Shown here: piece after piece, positions 37,624-48,246 of the stretch
Position numbering within the stretch: the first letter of the stretch is position 1
How the letters are laid out: each line of letters begins with the position of its first letter
Assembly: GCF_003837805.1 (NCBI RefSeq)
Contig: NZ_RQIT01000006.1
Coordinates: forward strand, 124,001 to 188,000
Length of the DNA stretch: 64,000 bases
From: Bradyrhizobium sp. RP6
GTDB lineage: Bacteria > Pseudomonadota > Alphaproteobacteria > Rhizobiales > Xanthobacteraceae
Direction of reading: 5' to 3'
Notes under the pieces: generated by a model
The model's input: only the letters and a program-made list of their open reading frames with translations
What the model was told of the DNA's origin: nothing
The model's database searches: none
Made by a program: the position numbers and the translations under genes

Positions 37624-37768
37624 TCATTCCGGGGCGACTCGAAGAGGTGAACTACGGTGCGCAATTGCGCACCTGAGAATCTCGAGATTCCCCGGTGCGC
37701 AATCGCGCACCTGAGGTCTGGTCCTCAGGGTCGCTTCGCGATCCCTTCGGACCATCCCGGAATGACGG
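37624..37768. repeat. Composite palindromic intergenic repeat
   Basis: Outer ends CATTCCGGGGCG / CCATCCCGGAATGACGG with nested GGTGCGCAATTGCGCACC, AATCTCGAGATT and GGTGCGCAATCGCGCACC. It separates the convergent chemotaxis receptor and mutS genes. The same GGTGCGCA...TGCGCACC module is in the repeat at 30911. Confidence 0.8.
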
Positions 37769-37774
37769 TCTCAT

Positions 37775-40513
37775 TTACGGCTTCGGCAGCCTCGCCTTCA
37801 ACGCATATAGCGCGTCGAGCGCTTCCCGCGGCGACATCTCGTCGGGGTGCAGCGCCTTCACCGCTTCCATCAGCAACTCGGCCTCGCTCGGCGGCGCGGC
37901 TTCCGCGGCGGCGCGGGAGGGGACTGCGAACAGCGGCAGGTCGTCCACCAGCGCGCGCGCGGTCTGGCCGCGGTCCTGCGCCTCCAGCTTAGAGAGCACG
38001 GATTTGGCGCGTGTGATCACCGCCGGCGGCAGGCCGGCGAGTTTCGCCACCTGGATGCCGTAGGAGCGATCGGCCGAGCCCGGCAGCACCTCGTGCAGGA
38101 ACACGACGTTGCCCTGCCATTCCTTGACGCGCACGGTGGCGTTGAACATCCGCGGCAGTTTTGCCGAGAGCGTGGTCAGCTCGTGATAATGCGTGGCGAA
38201 CAATGTGCGGCAGCGGTTGCTCTCGTGCAGATGCTCGATCGCGGCCCAGGCGATCGAGAGGCCGTCGAAGGTCGCGGTGCCGCGGCCGATCTCGTCGAGA
38301 ATGACGAGCGAGCGTTCGCCGGCCTGATTCAGGATCGCCGCGGTCTCGACCATCTCCACCATGAAGGTGGAGCGGCCGCGGGCCAGATCGTCGGCGGCGC
38401 CGACGCGCGAGAACAGGCGGTCGACGATGCCGATCCGCGCGCGCGTCGCCGGCACGAAGCTGCCGATCTGAGCCATCAAGGCGATCAGCGCGTTCTGGCG
38501 CAGGAAGGTCGATTTACCCGCCATGTTCGGGCCGGTCAGCAGCCAGAGCTGACCGGACTTCTGCGCTGGCGCAGGCGACAGGTCGCAGGCATTGGCGATG
38601 AACGGCTCGCCGTTGCGCTTCAGGGCCTGCTCGACCACGGGATGGCGGCCGGCCTCGATCGCAAAGCTGAGCGAGCCATCGACCTCGGGCCGCACATAGT
38701 TCTCGTCGACCGCGAGCTTGGCCAGCGACGTCGCGACGTCGAGCAGCGCAAAGCCTTGCGCCGCGGCGCGCAGATCGTCGCTGATCTCGAGCGCTCTCGC
38801 ACAGAGCCTTTCGAAGATCTCGAGCTCGAGGCCGAGCGCACGGTCGCCCGCATTGGCGATCTTGGCTTCGATCTCGCCGAGCTCGGAGGTGGTGAAGCGC
38901 ACCTGCCCGGCCAGCGTCTGGCGATGGATGAAGGTGGCGTTCAGCGGCGGCGACATCAGCTTGTCGCCGTGCTGGGCCGTGACCTCGACGAAATAGCCGA
39001 GCACGTTGTTGTGCCGGATCTTCAGAGCCTTGACGGAGGTCGCGTCGGCGTAGCGCGCCTGCATCGAGGCCACCACGAGGCGTGAGGCGTCGCGCAGGTT
39101 CCGCGCCTCGTCGAGGGCGGGTTCAAAGCCGGGACGAACGAAGCCGCCGTCGCGCTTGATCAGGGGCAGCTGCTCGTCGAGCGCACGGGCAAATTCGGAT
39201 GCGAGTTCGCGTGACGGTCGTTGCAGCGCCGCCATCACGGCCACGATCTCCTGCGGCGGCTCGTCCAGTTCGGAGAGTCGCGTCAGCACCTGGTCGGCGG
39301 CGATGATGCCGTCGCGGATGCCGGCAAGGTCGCGCGGTCCGCCGCGGCCGACCGAGAGCCGAGCCAATGCGCGCGACATGTCGGGTGCGCCGCGCAAGAT
39401 GCTGCGGATGTCCTCGCGTGCCGCGGAATCGGCAACGAAGGCGCTGACCGCGTCGAGCCGCCGCGCGATCGCCGGCGCGTCGGTCAGCGGCGCCGCCAGC
39501 CGCTGCGCCAGCAGGCGAGAGCCGGCGGAGGTCACCGTGCGGTCGATGGCGTCAAGCAGCGAGCCGCGGCGCTCGCCGGCCAGCGTCCGCGTCAGCTCGA
39601 GATTGGCGCGGGTGGCCGGGTCGATCGCCATGGTCGCGCCCGAGGCCTCGCGCGCGGGCGGCGACAGCGGCGGATGCTTGCCGACCTGCGTGCGGTCGAC
39701 ATAGGTGACGGCCGCGGCCGCGGCGGTGGCCTCCAAGCGCGTCAGCTGGGAGAGCCCGTCCATGGTCGCGACGGCGAAGTAGTCGCACAGCCGCTTCTCG
39801 GCGGTCGCGCCGTCGAAGACATCGCGTGTCAGCGGCGTCACGGCCGGCAGCTCGCGCAGGGTCTGTCCGAGCTCGCTGTCGTTGTAGAGCGCGTCGGTGA
39901 CGATCGCCTCGTTCGGATTGATCCGCGCCAGCGTCGCGGCGAGGTCGCCGCCGGAAGCTTCGGTCACCATGAACTCGGCGGTCGAAATGTCGATCCAGGC
40001 GAGGCCGAAGCGGTCGCCGCCGGCGGAGGAGCGGGCACGTGCGATCGCCAGCAGGTAATTGTTGGCGCGCGCGTCGAGCAGCGTGTCCTCGGTCAGCGTG
40101 CCCGGCGTCACCAGCCGCACCACGCCGCGCCGCACCACGCTCTTGTTGCCGCGCGCCTTGGCTGCAGCGGGATCCTCGGTCTGCTCGCAGACCGCGACCC
40201 GGTGGCCGGCGCTGATCAGGCGATGCAGATAATCCTCGGAGCGCTCGACCGGCACGCCGCACATCGGGATATCCGCGCCCTGGTGCTTGCCACGCTTGGT
40301 CAGGACGATGCCGAGCGTTTTCGAGGCGATCTCGGCGTCCTCGAAGAACAGCTCGTAAAAGTCGCCCATCCGGTAGAACAGCAGCAAGCCCTGATGCGCC
40401 GCCTTGATCTCAAGGTACTGTTCCATCATCGGCGTGACGCGCGCGGCGGCTTCGGCCTGCGGCGCGGGCGTGTTGTCGGGGGGCGGGACAGGTATTGGCT
40501 GTTGCATCGTCAT
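37775..40513 (-). CDS. mutS: DNA mismatch repair protein MutS
   Basis: The protein has 912 residues. The N-terminal mismatch-binding wedge has the Phe-x-Glu motif in GDFYELF (52-54). The connector, lever and clamp domains follow. The ATPase has Walker [10 protein letters not shown] (about 660), [11 protein letters not shown] and ATHYHEL. The C-terminal dimerisation tail with [13 protein letters not shown] is present. MutS recognises mismatches and recruits MutL. All landmarks are intact. The ATG at 40513 starts MTMQQPIP; an ATG two codons later is also possible. Confidence 0.98.
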   Translation of the reverse strand: MTMQQPIPVPPPDNTPAPQAEAAARVTPMMEQYLEIKAAHQGLLLFYRMGDFYELFFEDAEIASKTLGIVLTKRGKHQGADIPMCGVPVERSEDYLHRLISAGHRVAVCEQTEDPAAAKARGNKSVVRRGVVRLVTPGTLTEDTLLDARANNYLLAIARARSSAGGDRFGLAWIDISTAEFMVTEASGGDLAATLARINPNEAIVTDALYNDSELGQTLRELPAVTPLTRDVFDGATAEKRLCDYFAVATMDGLSQLTRLEATAAAAAVTYVDRTQVGKHPPLSPPAREASGATMAIDPATRANLELTRTLAGERRGSLLDAIDRTVTSAGSRLLAQRLAAPLTDAPAIARRLDAVSAFVADSAAREDIRSILRGAPDMSRALARLSVGRGGPRDLAGIRDGIIAADQVLTRLSELDEPPQEIVAVMAALQRPSRELASEFARALDEQLPLIKRDGGFVRPGFEPALDEARNLRDASRLVVASMQARYADATSVKALKIRHNNVLGYFVEVTAQHGDKLMSPPLNATFIHRQTLAGQVRFTTSELGEIEAKIANAGDRALGLELEIFERLCARALEISDDLRAAAQGFALLDVATSLAKLAVDENYVRPEVDGSLSFAIEAGRHPVVEQALKRNGEPFIANACDLSPAPAQKSGQLWLLTGPNMAGKSTFLRQNALIALMAQIGSFVPATRARIGIVDRLFSRVGAADDLARGRSTFMVEMVETAAILNQAGERSLVILDEIGRGTATFDGLSIAWAAIEHLHESNRCRTLFATHYHELTTLSAKLPRMFNATVRVKEWQGNVVFLHEVLPGSADRSYGIQVAKLAGLPPAVITRAKSVLSKLEAQDRGQTARALVDDLPLFAVPSRAAAEAAPPSEAELLMEAVKALHPDEMSPREALDALYALKARLPKP

Positions 40514-40728
40514 GGGCGGCGCAACCTACAAAATTTCGGCACCTGCTCCTATCGCTTTGGCCGGAGAGACGAGGTTTTCCACGTTGTCCGCACGGTGGCA
40601 TGCGCTTGCGGCGTGCGGCCCCTTCGGAACACGCGCGCATCAGTCAATTGACCTGCCGCGGGCGCCCTCCTAAAACTCCGCCGACATTGAAGAATTTGGC
40701 CGGACCGCGGCATTCAGGGAGAACAACG

Positions 40729-41937
40729 ATGCGTGACGTCTTTATCTGCGATGCCGTGCGGACCCCGATCGGCCGTTTCGGAGGCTCGCTCGCCAAGGTG
40801 CGCGCCGACGATCTGGCCGCTACCCCCATCAAGGCGTTGATGGCAAAGCACCCCAATCTCGATTGGGCGCAGGTGGACGAAGTGTTCTTCGGCTGCGCCA
40901 ACCAGGCCGGAGAGGATAACCGCAACGTCGCGCGCATGGCGCTGCTGCTGGCGGGCCTGCCGGATTCGGTTCCCGGCCAGACCCTGAACCGGCTCTGCGC
41001 CTCGGGTCTGGATGCAGTCGGAGCCGCGGGCCGCGCCATCCGCTCCGGCGAGATCGAGCTCGCCATCGCAGGCGGCGTCGAATCGATGACGCGCGCACCC
41101 TTCGTGATGGGCAAGGCGCAGGAAGCTTTCTCGCGCTCCGCCGAAATCTTCGACACCACCATCGGCTGGCGCTTCATCAATCCGCTGCTGAAGGCGCAGT
41201 ACGGCGTCGATGCCATGCCCGAAACCGGCGAGAACGTCGCCGAGGAATTCCAGGTTTCGCGCGCCGACCAGGACGCTTTCGCCATCCGCTCGCAGCAGCG
41301 TGCGGGCAAGGCCATCGCGGCCGGCTATTTCGCGGAAGAAATCACGCCGATCACCATTCCCGGCGGCAAAGCCGGTCCGATCACGGTCGACAAGGACGAA
41401 CATCCGCGCCCTGAAACCACGCTGGAAGGTTTGGCAAAACTGAAGCCGATCGTGCGCAATCCCGGCACGGTGACGGCCGGCAATGCCTCGGGCGTCAATG
41501 ACGGTGCCGCCGCCATGATCCTCGCCTCGGAAGCCGCGGTGAAGAAGCATGGCCTGACGCCGCGCGCACGCATTCTCGGGCTTGCCTCGGCCGGTGTGCC
41601 GCCGCGCATCATGGGCATCGGCCCGGTGCCGGCCACCCGCAAGCTGATGGAACGGCTCGGCAAGAAGATCAGCGATTTCGACCTGATCGAGCTGAACGAA
41701 GCCTTCGCCTCGCAGGGCATCGCCTGCATGCGCCAGCTCGGCGTTGCCGACGATGCCGATTATGTCAATCCGCATGGCGGCGCCATCGCCCTCGGCCATC
41801 CACTCGGCATGAGCGGCGCGCGCCTCGCGCTCACCGCCGTCCACGGCATGGAGAAGCGCGGTGGCAAGCTGGCGCTGGCCACCATGTGCGTCGGCGTCGG
41901 CCAGGGCGTCGCGGTTGCGATCGAGAAGTTGAACTGA
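40729..41937 (+). CDS. pcaF: Beta-ketoadipyl-CoA thiolase (acetyl-CoA acyltransferase)
   Basis: The protein has 402 residues from the ATG at 40729, with AGGGAG upstream. Thiolase landmarks are NRLCASGLDA with nucleophile Cys90, NEAFASQG, GGAIALGHPLG (His) and CVGVGQG (second Cys). The stretch GCANQAGEDNRNVARMA and DTTIGWRF match the 3-oxoadipyl-CoA thiolases rather than PhaA-type acetoacetyl-CoA thiolases. With PcaHG downstream it would complete the beta-ketoadipate pathway, splitting 3-oxoadipyl-CoA into succinyl-CoA and acetyl-CoA. Confidence 0.9.
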   Translation: MRDVFICDAVRTPIGRFGGSLAKVRADDLAATPIKALMAKHPNLDWAQVDEVFFGCANQAGEDNRNVARMALLLAGLPDSVPGQTLNRLCASGLDAVGAAGRAIRSGEIELAIAGGVESMTRAPFVMGKAQEAFSRSAEIFDTTIGWRFINPLLKAQYGVDAMPETGENVAEEFQVSRADQDAFAIRSQQRAGKAIAAGYFAEEITPITIPGGKAGPITVDKDEHPRPETTLEGLAKLKPIVRNPGTVTAGNASGVNDGAAAMILASEAAVKKHGLTPRARILGLASAGVPPRIMGIGPVPATRKLMERLGKKISDFDLIELNEAFASQGIACMRQLGVADDADYVNPHGGAIALGHPLGMSGARLALTAVHGMEKRGGKLALATMCVGVGQGVAVAIEKLN

Positions 41938-41954
41938 CGGGACGCGTAGCGTCC

Positions 41955-42036
41955 CGTCATCCCGGGCGGTGCACTTGCACCGACCCGGGATCTCGAGATT
42001 CCGGGTTCAGCCCTGCGGGCTGCCCCGGAATGACAG
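41955..42036. repeat. Palindromic intergenic repeat between pcaF and pcaH
   Basis: CCGTCATCCCGGGCGGTGC begins the block and GCCCCGGAATGACAGC ends it, with inner GGTGCACTTGCACC and ATCTCGAGAT palindromes. It lies 18 bases after the pcaF stop and about 100 bases before the pcaH start. Confidence 0.8.
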
Positions 42037-42139
42037 CTTCGGGAAGCCGCGAAACCCGCTTCCCCAAATTAGTTATGTCCTATAATGATCGGCGAAGCGT
42101 TGACCGGCCGGACCGAAAACGGCCTGGGAGGAGTTCGCC

Positions 42140-42841
42140 ATGACATTCATCTATCCCCCGGACAGCAACAAGGCGCATCCGCTGCCGCTGTCGCCCGAAT
42201 ACAAGAGCTCGATCAAGCGCGCGCCGAGCAAGCCCTTGATTCCGATGCGCCACACCTTGTCGGAGCTGACCGGCCCGGTCTACGGCCACGAGACCGTGCG
42301 CGATGGCGACAACGACCTCACCACCCAGCACAGCGGCGAGCCGCTCGGCGAGCGCATCATCGTGCATGGCCATGTGCGCGACGAGGACGGCCGCGGCGTG
42401 CCAAACTCATTGATCGAGATCTGGCAGGCCAATTCCTGCGGCCGCTATGTTCACGTCCGCGATCAGCATCCGGCGCCGCTCGATCCGAATTTTACCGGTG
42501 CGGGCCGCACTTTGAGCGATGCTTCCGGCTATTATCGCTTCGTCACCATCAAGCCCGGCGCGTATCCCTGGGGCAATCACCACAACGCCTGGCGCCCCGC
42601 GCACATTCATCTCTCGGTGTTCGGCTATTCCTTCGTCACGCGCCTCGTGACGCAGATGTATTTCCCGAACGATCCCTTGTTTCCGTTCGATCCGATCTTC
42701 AACTCGGTGCCGGACGAGAAAGCGCGGGCCCGAATGGTTTCCTCGTTCGATCTCGAGAACACCCAGCCCGAATGGGCGCTGTGCTACCGCTTCGACATCG
42801 TGCTGCGCGGCAAGAACGCTACGCCTATGGAGAACCACTAA
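42140..42841 (+). CDS. pcaH: Protocatechuate 3,4-dioxygenase, beta subunit
   Basis: The protein has 233 residues with GGGAGGAG before the ATG. It is the iron-bearing subunit of the intradiol dioxygenase that opens the ring of protocatechuate to beta-carboxy-cis,cis-muconate. The four non-haem Fe(III) ligands are visible with family spacing: Tyr103 in GRYVH, Tyr142 in AYPWGNHH, and His155 and His157 in RPAHIH (39, 13 and 2 residues apart). It ends one base before the pcaG start, so the two subunits are translationally linked. Confidence 0.97.
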   Translation: MTFIYPPDSNKAHPLPLSPEYKSSIKRAPSKPLIPMRHTLSELTGPVYGHETVRDGDNDLTTQHSGEPLGERIIVHGHVRDEDGRGVPNSLIEIWQANSCGRYVHVRDQHPAPLDPNFTGAGRTLSDASGYYRFVTIKPGAYPWGNHHNAWRPAHIHLSVFGYSFVTRLVTQMYFPNDPLFPFDPIFNSVPDEKARARMVSSFDLENTQPEWALCYRFDIVLRGKNATPMENH

Positions 42842-42842
42842 A

Positions 42843-43445
42843 GTGCAAGAGTCTGTGAAGCCTGACGGTATCACCCCATCGCAGACGGTCGGTCCGTTCT
42901 TCAAATACGGCCTGACGCCGAACGGCGAATATGCCTGGAACGACGCGTTCACCAACTCGACGCTGACTGCCGACGTCTCAGGCGACCGCATCCGCATCGA
43001 GGGTCGCGTGTTCGATGGCGACGGCGTCGCCGTGCCGGATTGCATGCTGGAGATCTGGCAGCCGGATGGGCAGGGACGTTTCGCCGACCCGCAGGACAAG
43101 CGTGCGCTGCCGAATGCGAGTTTCCGCGGCTTTGCCCGCTGCGGCACCGACAAGGACGGCAACTACGCCTTCGAAACCATCAAGCCGGGCGCGGTGCCGG
43201 ATCCCGACGGCAAGCCGCAGGCGCCGCACATCCTGCTTGCGGTGTTCGGCCGCGGCATGCTGCGGCATCTCTACACCCGCATCTATTTCAGCGACGAGGC
43301 CGGCAACGCCGCCGATCCGGTGCTGGCGCTGATCCCGGCTGACCGCCGCGCCACGCTGACTGCGGTGCGCGAGGCCGGCAAGACCGTTTACCGGCTCGAC
43401 CTGCACCTCCAGGGCGACGACGAGACGGTGTTCTTCGAGGTCTGA
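42843..43445 (+). CDS. pcaG: Protocatechuate 3,4-dioxygenase, alpha subunit
   Basis: The protein has 200 residues and starts at a GTG (42843) with GGAGAA upstream. It shares the beta-sandwich fold of PcaH (RIEGRVFDGDG, MLEIWQPDGQGRF, TIKPGAVP, IYFSDE) but lacks the iron ligands, as in known alpha subunits, whose role is structural and in shaping the active site. It forms the alpha-beta protomer with PcaH. Confidence 0.96.
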   Translation: MQESVKPDGITPSQTVGPFFKYGLTPNGEYAWNDAFTNSTLTADVSGDRIRIEGRVFDGDGVAVPDCMLEIWQPDGQGRFADPQDKRALPNASFRGFARCGTDKDGNYAFETIKPGAVPDPDGKPQAPHILLAVFGRGMLRHLYTRIYFSDEAGNAADPVLALIPADRRATLTAVREAGKTVYRLDLHLQGDDETVFFEV

Positions 43446-43453
43446 GCGAATAT

Positions 43454-43480
43454 GTGCCGATGACGCCAGGTCGTCGGCAC
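43454..43480 (+). terminator. Hairpin after pcaG
   Basis: An 11-base stem GTGCCGATGAC / GTCGTCGGCAC with one G-U pair and a five-base loop begins nine bases after the pcaG stop. The T-run is weak, but the position is that of an operon-end terminator. Confidence 0.65.
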
Positions 43481-43700
43481 CACGTTCTCATCCAGCGCAA
43501 TCGCGATCGGCGTTGCCTTGATCCTGCCTGCTCCTCTCCAGACTCCGGTGGGTCAGTCCCGCTGACCAAAATCCGGTTGATCGACGTTCAATCCCGTGAT
43601 TTTTCGGAGCCTTTCTTTCGAGACCTCCCCGCAGGCAATCCTGCATTTACCATATTGATCTAGGCTCCTCGCGATTTCAGCGCGTGCCCTGGATTATTTC

Positions 43701-45389
43701 ATGAAGATTCGCCTGTCGTTGTCGGCCGCGATCATCGCTTTCGGGATCGTTCTTGCCATTGGCTTTACTGCGGTCGTTTCCACCAGCCTCTATGCACTGC
43801 GCGAGCTCAAGGTCGGCGGGCCGCTCTATTCCGACATCAAGCTCGGCAACGACCTCATCGCCGACATCCTGCCGCCGCCCGAATACGTCATCGAGGCTTA
43901 TCTCGAGGCGACGCTAGCCATGCGCGAGCCGGACCAGCTGGCCGCCCATGGCGAGCGCCTGGTCCAGCTCCGCAAGGATTACGACGAGCGCAAGGCCTTC
44001 TGGGTCTCCTCCAGCCTCTCGGCCGACCTCAAGACCGCGCTGGTGTCGAAGTCCGATGCGGAGGTGCAGAAATTCTGGAAGGCGTCCGACCAGCTCCTGC
44101 CGGCCCTCAAGGCCAAGGATGCAGCTGGGTCCGAGCGCGCCTATGCGCAGGTCAAGGACGCCTATACCGCGCATCGCGCCGTCATCGACAGCATCGTCGA
44201 GAACGCCAACAAGCGGAATGCCGCAATGGAGAAGCTGGCCGCGGACCGCGACAGCTCCATGCTCTATATCCTCCTCGGCGTCTCCGCCGCCGTTCTGGCC
44301 TTCATTGCCGCCGGTCTGCTCGGTGTTGCCCTCGGCGTGGTGCGTCCGATCGTGCGCATGACGGATACGATGCAGAAGCTCGCGACCGGCGATCTCGCCG
44401 CCGACATTCCGTTCGCGCACCGCAGGGACGAGGTCGGCTCGATGGCGGGTGCGCTTGTGGTGTTCAAGCAGGCGGCGGTCGAGAATTCCCGTCTGCGCGA
44501 GGAACAGTTGCGGCAGGAGCAGGAGGCGGCGCTTGCCAAGCGCTCCGCCTTGCACCAGATGGCCGAAACCGTCGAGCGCGAGACCGGCCGCTCGGTTGAT
44601 ACCGCAACCGCGGCGACGGCAGGCATCGAGCGGGCCGCCTCCGGCCTGTCGGAGATCGCGAAGTCGCTCTCTGCGCAGTCTCAGGCGGTCGCGGCGGCCT
44701 CCACGCAGGCCCTCGGCAGCTCGCAGGCCGTCTCGGCCGCAGCCGAAGAATTGAGCGCCTCGATCCGCGAGATCGCAAGCCAAGTCGCGCGCACCAGCAC
44801 GGTCACCAAGTCGGCGGTCGCCGGCCGCGAGCAGGCGCGCTCGACCATTCAGGCGCTGGCCGGATCGGTGAAGAAGATCGCCGAGGTCTCCGACCTCATC
44901 GGCGGCATCGCGGGCCAGACCAATCTCCTCGCACTCAACGCGACGATCGAGGCGGCACGCGCCGGCGAAGCCGGCCGTGGCTTCGCGGTGGTTGCCGCCG
45001 AGGTGAAATCCCTCTCCGATCAGACCGCCAAATCCACCGATGAGATCGGGCGGCTGATTACGGAAATCCAGACTTCGACCCAGGCCGCGGTCGATGCCGT
45101 CGAGGCCATGGGGGGCCACATCGTCGAGATCGATGGCGTGGCGACCAAGGTCGCCGCCGCGATGGAAGAGCAGGACGCGGCGACACGGGAGATCACGCGG
45201 TCGATCTCCGAATCCGCCTCCGCGGCGAAGGAGGTCTCGGCGAAGATCGGCGATGTCAGCCGCGACGCTGCCTCCGTCGACCAGCGCGCCGCGGATGTCA
45301 GGCAGGCAATCTCCGGGATGGCGGCCAATCTCGAACAGCTGCGATCGGTCGTCGTGCGAACCGTGCGCGACTCGACCGCGGCAGCCTGA
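43701..45389 (+). CDS. Membrane methyl-accepting chemotaxis protein
   Basis: The protein has 562 residues. A first span (about 8-31), a periplasmic helical sensor domain (about 35-185) and a second span (about 190-213) are followed by a HAMP domain (ending near [10 protein letters not shown]) and the signalling coil. The hairpin tip is [22 protein letters not shown], then [21 protein letters not shown]. The sensor domain is a four-helix-bundle type with no recognised ligand motif. Its position just after pcaHG is suggestive of aromatic-acid taxis, but there is a terminator in between and the link is inferred. Confidence 0.92.
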   Translation: MKIRLSLSAAIIAFGIVLAIGFTAVVSTSLYALRELKVGGPLYSDIKLGNDLIADILPPPEYVIEAYLEATLAMREPDQLAAHGERLVQLRKDYDERKAFWVSSSLSADLKTALVSKSDAEVQKFWKASDQLLPALKAKDAAGSERAYAQVKDAYTAHRAVIDSIVENANKRNAAMEKLAADRDSSMLYILLGVSAAVLAFIAAGLLGVALGVVRPIVRMTDTMQKLATGDLAADIPFAHRRDEVGSMAGALVVFKQAAVENSRLREEQLRQEQEAALAKRSALHQMAETVERETGRSVDTATAATAGIERAASGLSEIAKSLSAQSQAVAAASTQALGSSQAVSAAAEELSASIREIASQVARTSTVTKSAVAGREQARSTIQALAGSVKKIAEVSDLIGGIAGQTNLLALNATIEAARAGEAGRGFAVVAAEVKSLSDQTAKSTDEIGRLITEIQTSTQAAVDAVEAMGGHIVEIDGVATKVAAAMEEQDAATREITRSISESASAAKEVSAKIGDVSRDAASVDQRAADVRQAISGMAANLEQLRSVVVRTVRDSTAAA

Positions 45390-45464
45390 GCCCGGCGGCC
45401 GCTCGGCCGCTGGTGCCCGGGAGTGTGATCTTCAGTATGGCGCGGGACAGGGGCATCGTGGTTC

Positions 45465-46529
45465 ATGACATCTCCACAATTGCCGGCGGTCGTTGAGCCC
45501 GCCCGACTGACGGCCGCCCTGCGCAGGGGCGGCGTGCTCGACGCCGGCGCGGTGCGCGAAGTGAAGGTGCTGCATCAGCGCGACACGGTCGTGTCGCACA
45601 TTCTCCGTCTTGGCCTGCGTTACGTCGGCGAATCCGCCGGCGCTCCGCAGTCGCTGATCCTGAAGACTGCAAATGCAGCTTTCGCCGAGAAGCTTGCCAA
45701 TGGCGGCAGGCGGGAGGTGGAATACTACACGCAATTGACGCCGAGCATGCCGCCGGGACTGGTGCCCCGCTGCTTCGACGGATATTTCGACGAAGCCAGC
45801 CTCACCTGGTATCTTCTGCTCCAGGACCTCACTGACAGCCACGACATCGCGACGGTTTGGCCGCTGCCGCCGTCGCGGAAGCAGGCGATTGCGATCGTCA
45901 CCACGCTCGCGCGTTGGCATGCGGCCTGGTGGGACCATCCGAGCCTCGGCGGCACCGTCGGCACCTGGGCGAGCCCTGAGGACAGCGCGGAGCGCATGGA
46001 GACGTTCGCGGGTCATTACGACCGCTTTGCCGACGCTCTCGGTGATCGCCTCAGCGAGGAACGACGTACCCTCTATCGTCGCCTCATCGATCAGTCGGAG
46101 CGACTGTCCCAGCGTTATCACTCGCGCCGTCACACAAGCATCACCCATGGCGACGCTCATGTCTGGAACTTCCTGCTGCCGCGCGCCGGCGTTGCCGATA
46201 CCGTGCGCATCTTCGATTTTGATCTGTGGAGCGTCAACGTTCCAACCCACGACCTCGCCTATATGATGGCCATGCATTGGTATCCGGAACGCCGGCAGGC
46301 ACTCGAACGCCCGTTGCTCAATGTCTACCACGATACGTTGATCGAGAGCGGCATCACCGGCTATACGCGCGGCGCGCTCGATCGCGACTACCGCTGGGCG
46401 GTGCTCTGGCAGATCACGAGGCCGGTCTGGCAGTGGAGCATCAACATCCCGCCGCTGATCTGGTGGAATAATCTGGAGCGGGTGTTTGCGGCCGTGGATG
46501 ATCTGGGCTGCGAGGAATTGTTGGGATGA
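45465..46529 (+). CDS. APH/CHK-type small-molecule kinase
   Basis: The protein has 354 residues and the aminoglycoside-phosphotransferase/choline-kinase-like fold: the catalytic loop ITHGDAHVWNFLL (Asp about 228) and metal-binding FDFDLWSVNVPTHDL (Asp about 251). Sequence context is that of the large DUF1679/EcKinase-like group, in which substrates are mostly unknown; resistance to aminoglycosides should not be inferred. No signal peptide. It stands alone between the chemotaxis receptor and the convergent emrB gene. Confidence 0.85.
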   Translation: MTSPQLPAVVEPARLTAALRRGGVLDAGAVREVKVLHQRDTVVSHILRLGLRYVGESAGAPQSLILKTANAAFAEKLANGGRREVEYYTQLTPSMPPGLVPRCFDGYFDEASLTWYLLLQDLTDSHDIATVWPLPPSRKQAIAIVTTLARWHAAWWDHPSLGGTVGTWASPEDSAERMETFAGHYDRFADALGDRLSEERRTLYRRLIDQSERLSQRYHSRRHTSITHGDAHVWNFLLPRAGVADTVRIFDFDLWSVNVPTHDLAYMMAMHWYPERRQALERPLLNVYHDTLIESGITGYTRGALDRDYRWAVLWQITRPVWQWSINIPPLIWWNNLERVFAAVDDLGCEELLG

Positions 46530-46541
46530 TCTCTCCCGGAC

Positions 46542-46568
46542 GCAGCGCAGCACGCAGTGGTGCGCTGC
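46542..46568. terminator. Hairpin between convergent genes
   Basis: GCAGCGCA and TGCGCTGC form an 8-base stem with an 11-base loop, 13 bases after the kinase stop. It lies within a GC-rich, repeat-like gap extending to the emrB stop at 46653. Confidence 0.45.
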
Positions 46569-46652
46569 TGAGGCGGGGCCCAGGTCGGCCAGCAGAATAG
46601 GTCCCGGTTCTGCGGCGCATCGCTAGGCGCTGCACCGCGCCCCGACCCGGGT

Positions 46653-48209
46653 CTACTCCATCACCGCGTGCTCCGGCCCCGCCGCCTGCTTGCGCAGCGT
46701 GGCCTTGGTCGAGCCGATCAGGAACGCGAGCGGGATGGTGCAGAGGATGAAGACCATCACCAGTTGGTAGTCGTGAGCGAAGGCGATGATCTGCGCCTGC
46801 ACGCTGATCATCCTGTCGGCCATGGCGCGGCCGACGTCGGTGGACAGATTGATCATGCCGCTGACGCTGGGCATCTGCAGCGCATGGTTGAACGGATTGA
46901 CGTGCTCGGAGAGGATCGCATAGGTCCGCCGCGTGCCCTGCGTCAGCTCGGCGATGACGACGGAAATGCCGACCGAGCTCGCGACGTTGCGCATCAGGGT
47001 GAGCATCGCGGTGCCGTCGGTGCGCAGCTCGTTCGACAGCGTCAGGAACGCCACGGTCGAGAGCGGCACGAAGACGAGGCCGAAGCCGAAGCCCTGGATG
47101 ACGCTCACGGTGACGATCTCCGGCACCTGGGTCAGGTCGGTCCAGCCGGTCATCTGGAACAGCGAGCCCGCGGTCAGCGTCAGGCCGGAGATGATCAGCG
47201 TGCGCGCCTCGAAATAGCGCATCATGCGGCCGACCAGCATCATGGCGAAGAAGGTGCCGATGCCGCGGCTCGCCAGCAGCAAGCCGGCGGTGATGATGGG
47301 ATAGCCGATCACGTTCTGCATGTAGGGCGAGGCCAGCGCCATGGTCGAGAACAGCACGAGTCCCATCACAATCATGAACACGCAACCGGTGACGAAGTTG
47401 CGATCCCGAAACAGCGCGAAGCGGATGAACGGGGTCGAGGTCGTGAACGAATGCGCGAGGAAGAAATAGAAGGCGACGGCCGAGACGATGAACTCCGCCA
47501 GGATCTCGTTGGATTCCAGCCAGCCCAATTGCTCGCCGCGGTCGAGCGCGAGCTGCAGCGCGCCGATCGCGATCGCCAGTGCGGCGAAACCGAACCAGTC
47601 GAATTTGAGGCTGAGGTCCTTCCTGGTCTCGTCCATGAAGAGGATCAGCCCGAGCACGGTGATGGCGCCGAACGGCAGGTTGACGAAGAACACCCAGTGC
47701 CAGGAATAGGTCTCGGTGAGCCAGGCACCCAGAGAGGGTCCCATGATCGGACCCATCATCACGCCCATGCCCCAGATCGACATCGCCTTGGCGCGTTCCT
47801 GAAGCGTGTAATAGTCGAGCATGACCGACTGCGACAGCGGCACCAGGGCCGCGCCGAACACGCCTTGAAGCAGGCGGAACAGCACCATCTGGTTGATGTC
47901 CTGCGCGAGGCCGCACAGCACCGACGCCATGGTGAAGCCGGCCGAGCAGATGATGAAGATGCGCTTGCGGCCGAAACGGTTGGCGATCCAGCCCACCGGA
48001 GCCGTCATGATTGCGGCGGCGACGATGTAGGAGGTCAGCACCCAGTTGATCTGGTCCTGCGACGCAGACAGCGTGCCTTGCATGTATGGCAGGGCGACGT
48101 TGGCGATGGTGGTGTCCAGCGCCTGCATGACGGTCGCGGTCATGGCGCAGATCGTCACCATGTTCCGGCGCAGGCCGGGGACCATCAGGCTGGCATTGGC
48201 TTCGGACAT
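46653..48209 (-). CDS. emrB: EmrB-type DHA2 MFS multidrug exporter
   Basis: The protein has 518 residues with about 14 spans. MQALDTTIANVALPYMQG, WIANRFGRKRIF (motif A-like), VFFVNLPFG and the GPSLGAWLTETYSWHW segment (motif C-like) match EmrB/QacA-type proton antiporters. It sits 44 bases downstream of the membrane-fusion gene emrA and, with an outer-membrane channel, should form a tripartite efflux pump. AAGGA precedes the ATG at 48209. Confidence 0.95.
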   Translation of the reverse strand: MSEANASLMVPGLRRNMVTICAMTATVMQALDTTIANVALPYMQGTLSASQDQINWVLTSYIVAAAIMTAPVGWIANRFGRKRIFIICSAGFTMASVLCGLAQDINQMVLFRLLQGVFGAALVPLSQSVMLDYYTLQERAKAMSIWGMGVMMGPIMGPSLGAWLTETYSWHWVFFVNLPFGAITVLGLILFMDETRKDLSLKFDWFGFAALAIAIGALQLALDRGEQLGWLESNEILAEFIVSAVAFYFFLAHSFTTSTPFIRFALFRDRNFVTGCVFMIVMGLVLFSTMALASPYMQNVIGYPIITAGLLLASRGIGTFFAMMLVGRMMRYFEARTLIISGLTLTAGSLFQMTGWTDLTQVPEIVTVSVIQGFGFGLVFVPLSTVAFLTLSNELRTDGTAMLTLMRNVASSVGISVVIAELTQGTRRTYAILSEHVNPFNHALQMPSVSGMINLSTDVGRAMADRMISVQAQIIAFAHDYQLVMVFILCTIPLAFLIGSTKATLRKQAAGPEHAVME

Positions 48210-48246
48210 CGGATCAGTCCTTGTCGCAGTCTCTAGCTTGGTCTTT

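Noticed and set aside
45465..46529. Aminoglycoside resistance gene
   Set aside because: Only the general APH catalytic motifs are present; the sequence belongs to a broad kinase group with unknown substrates.
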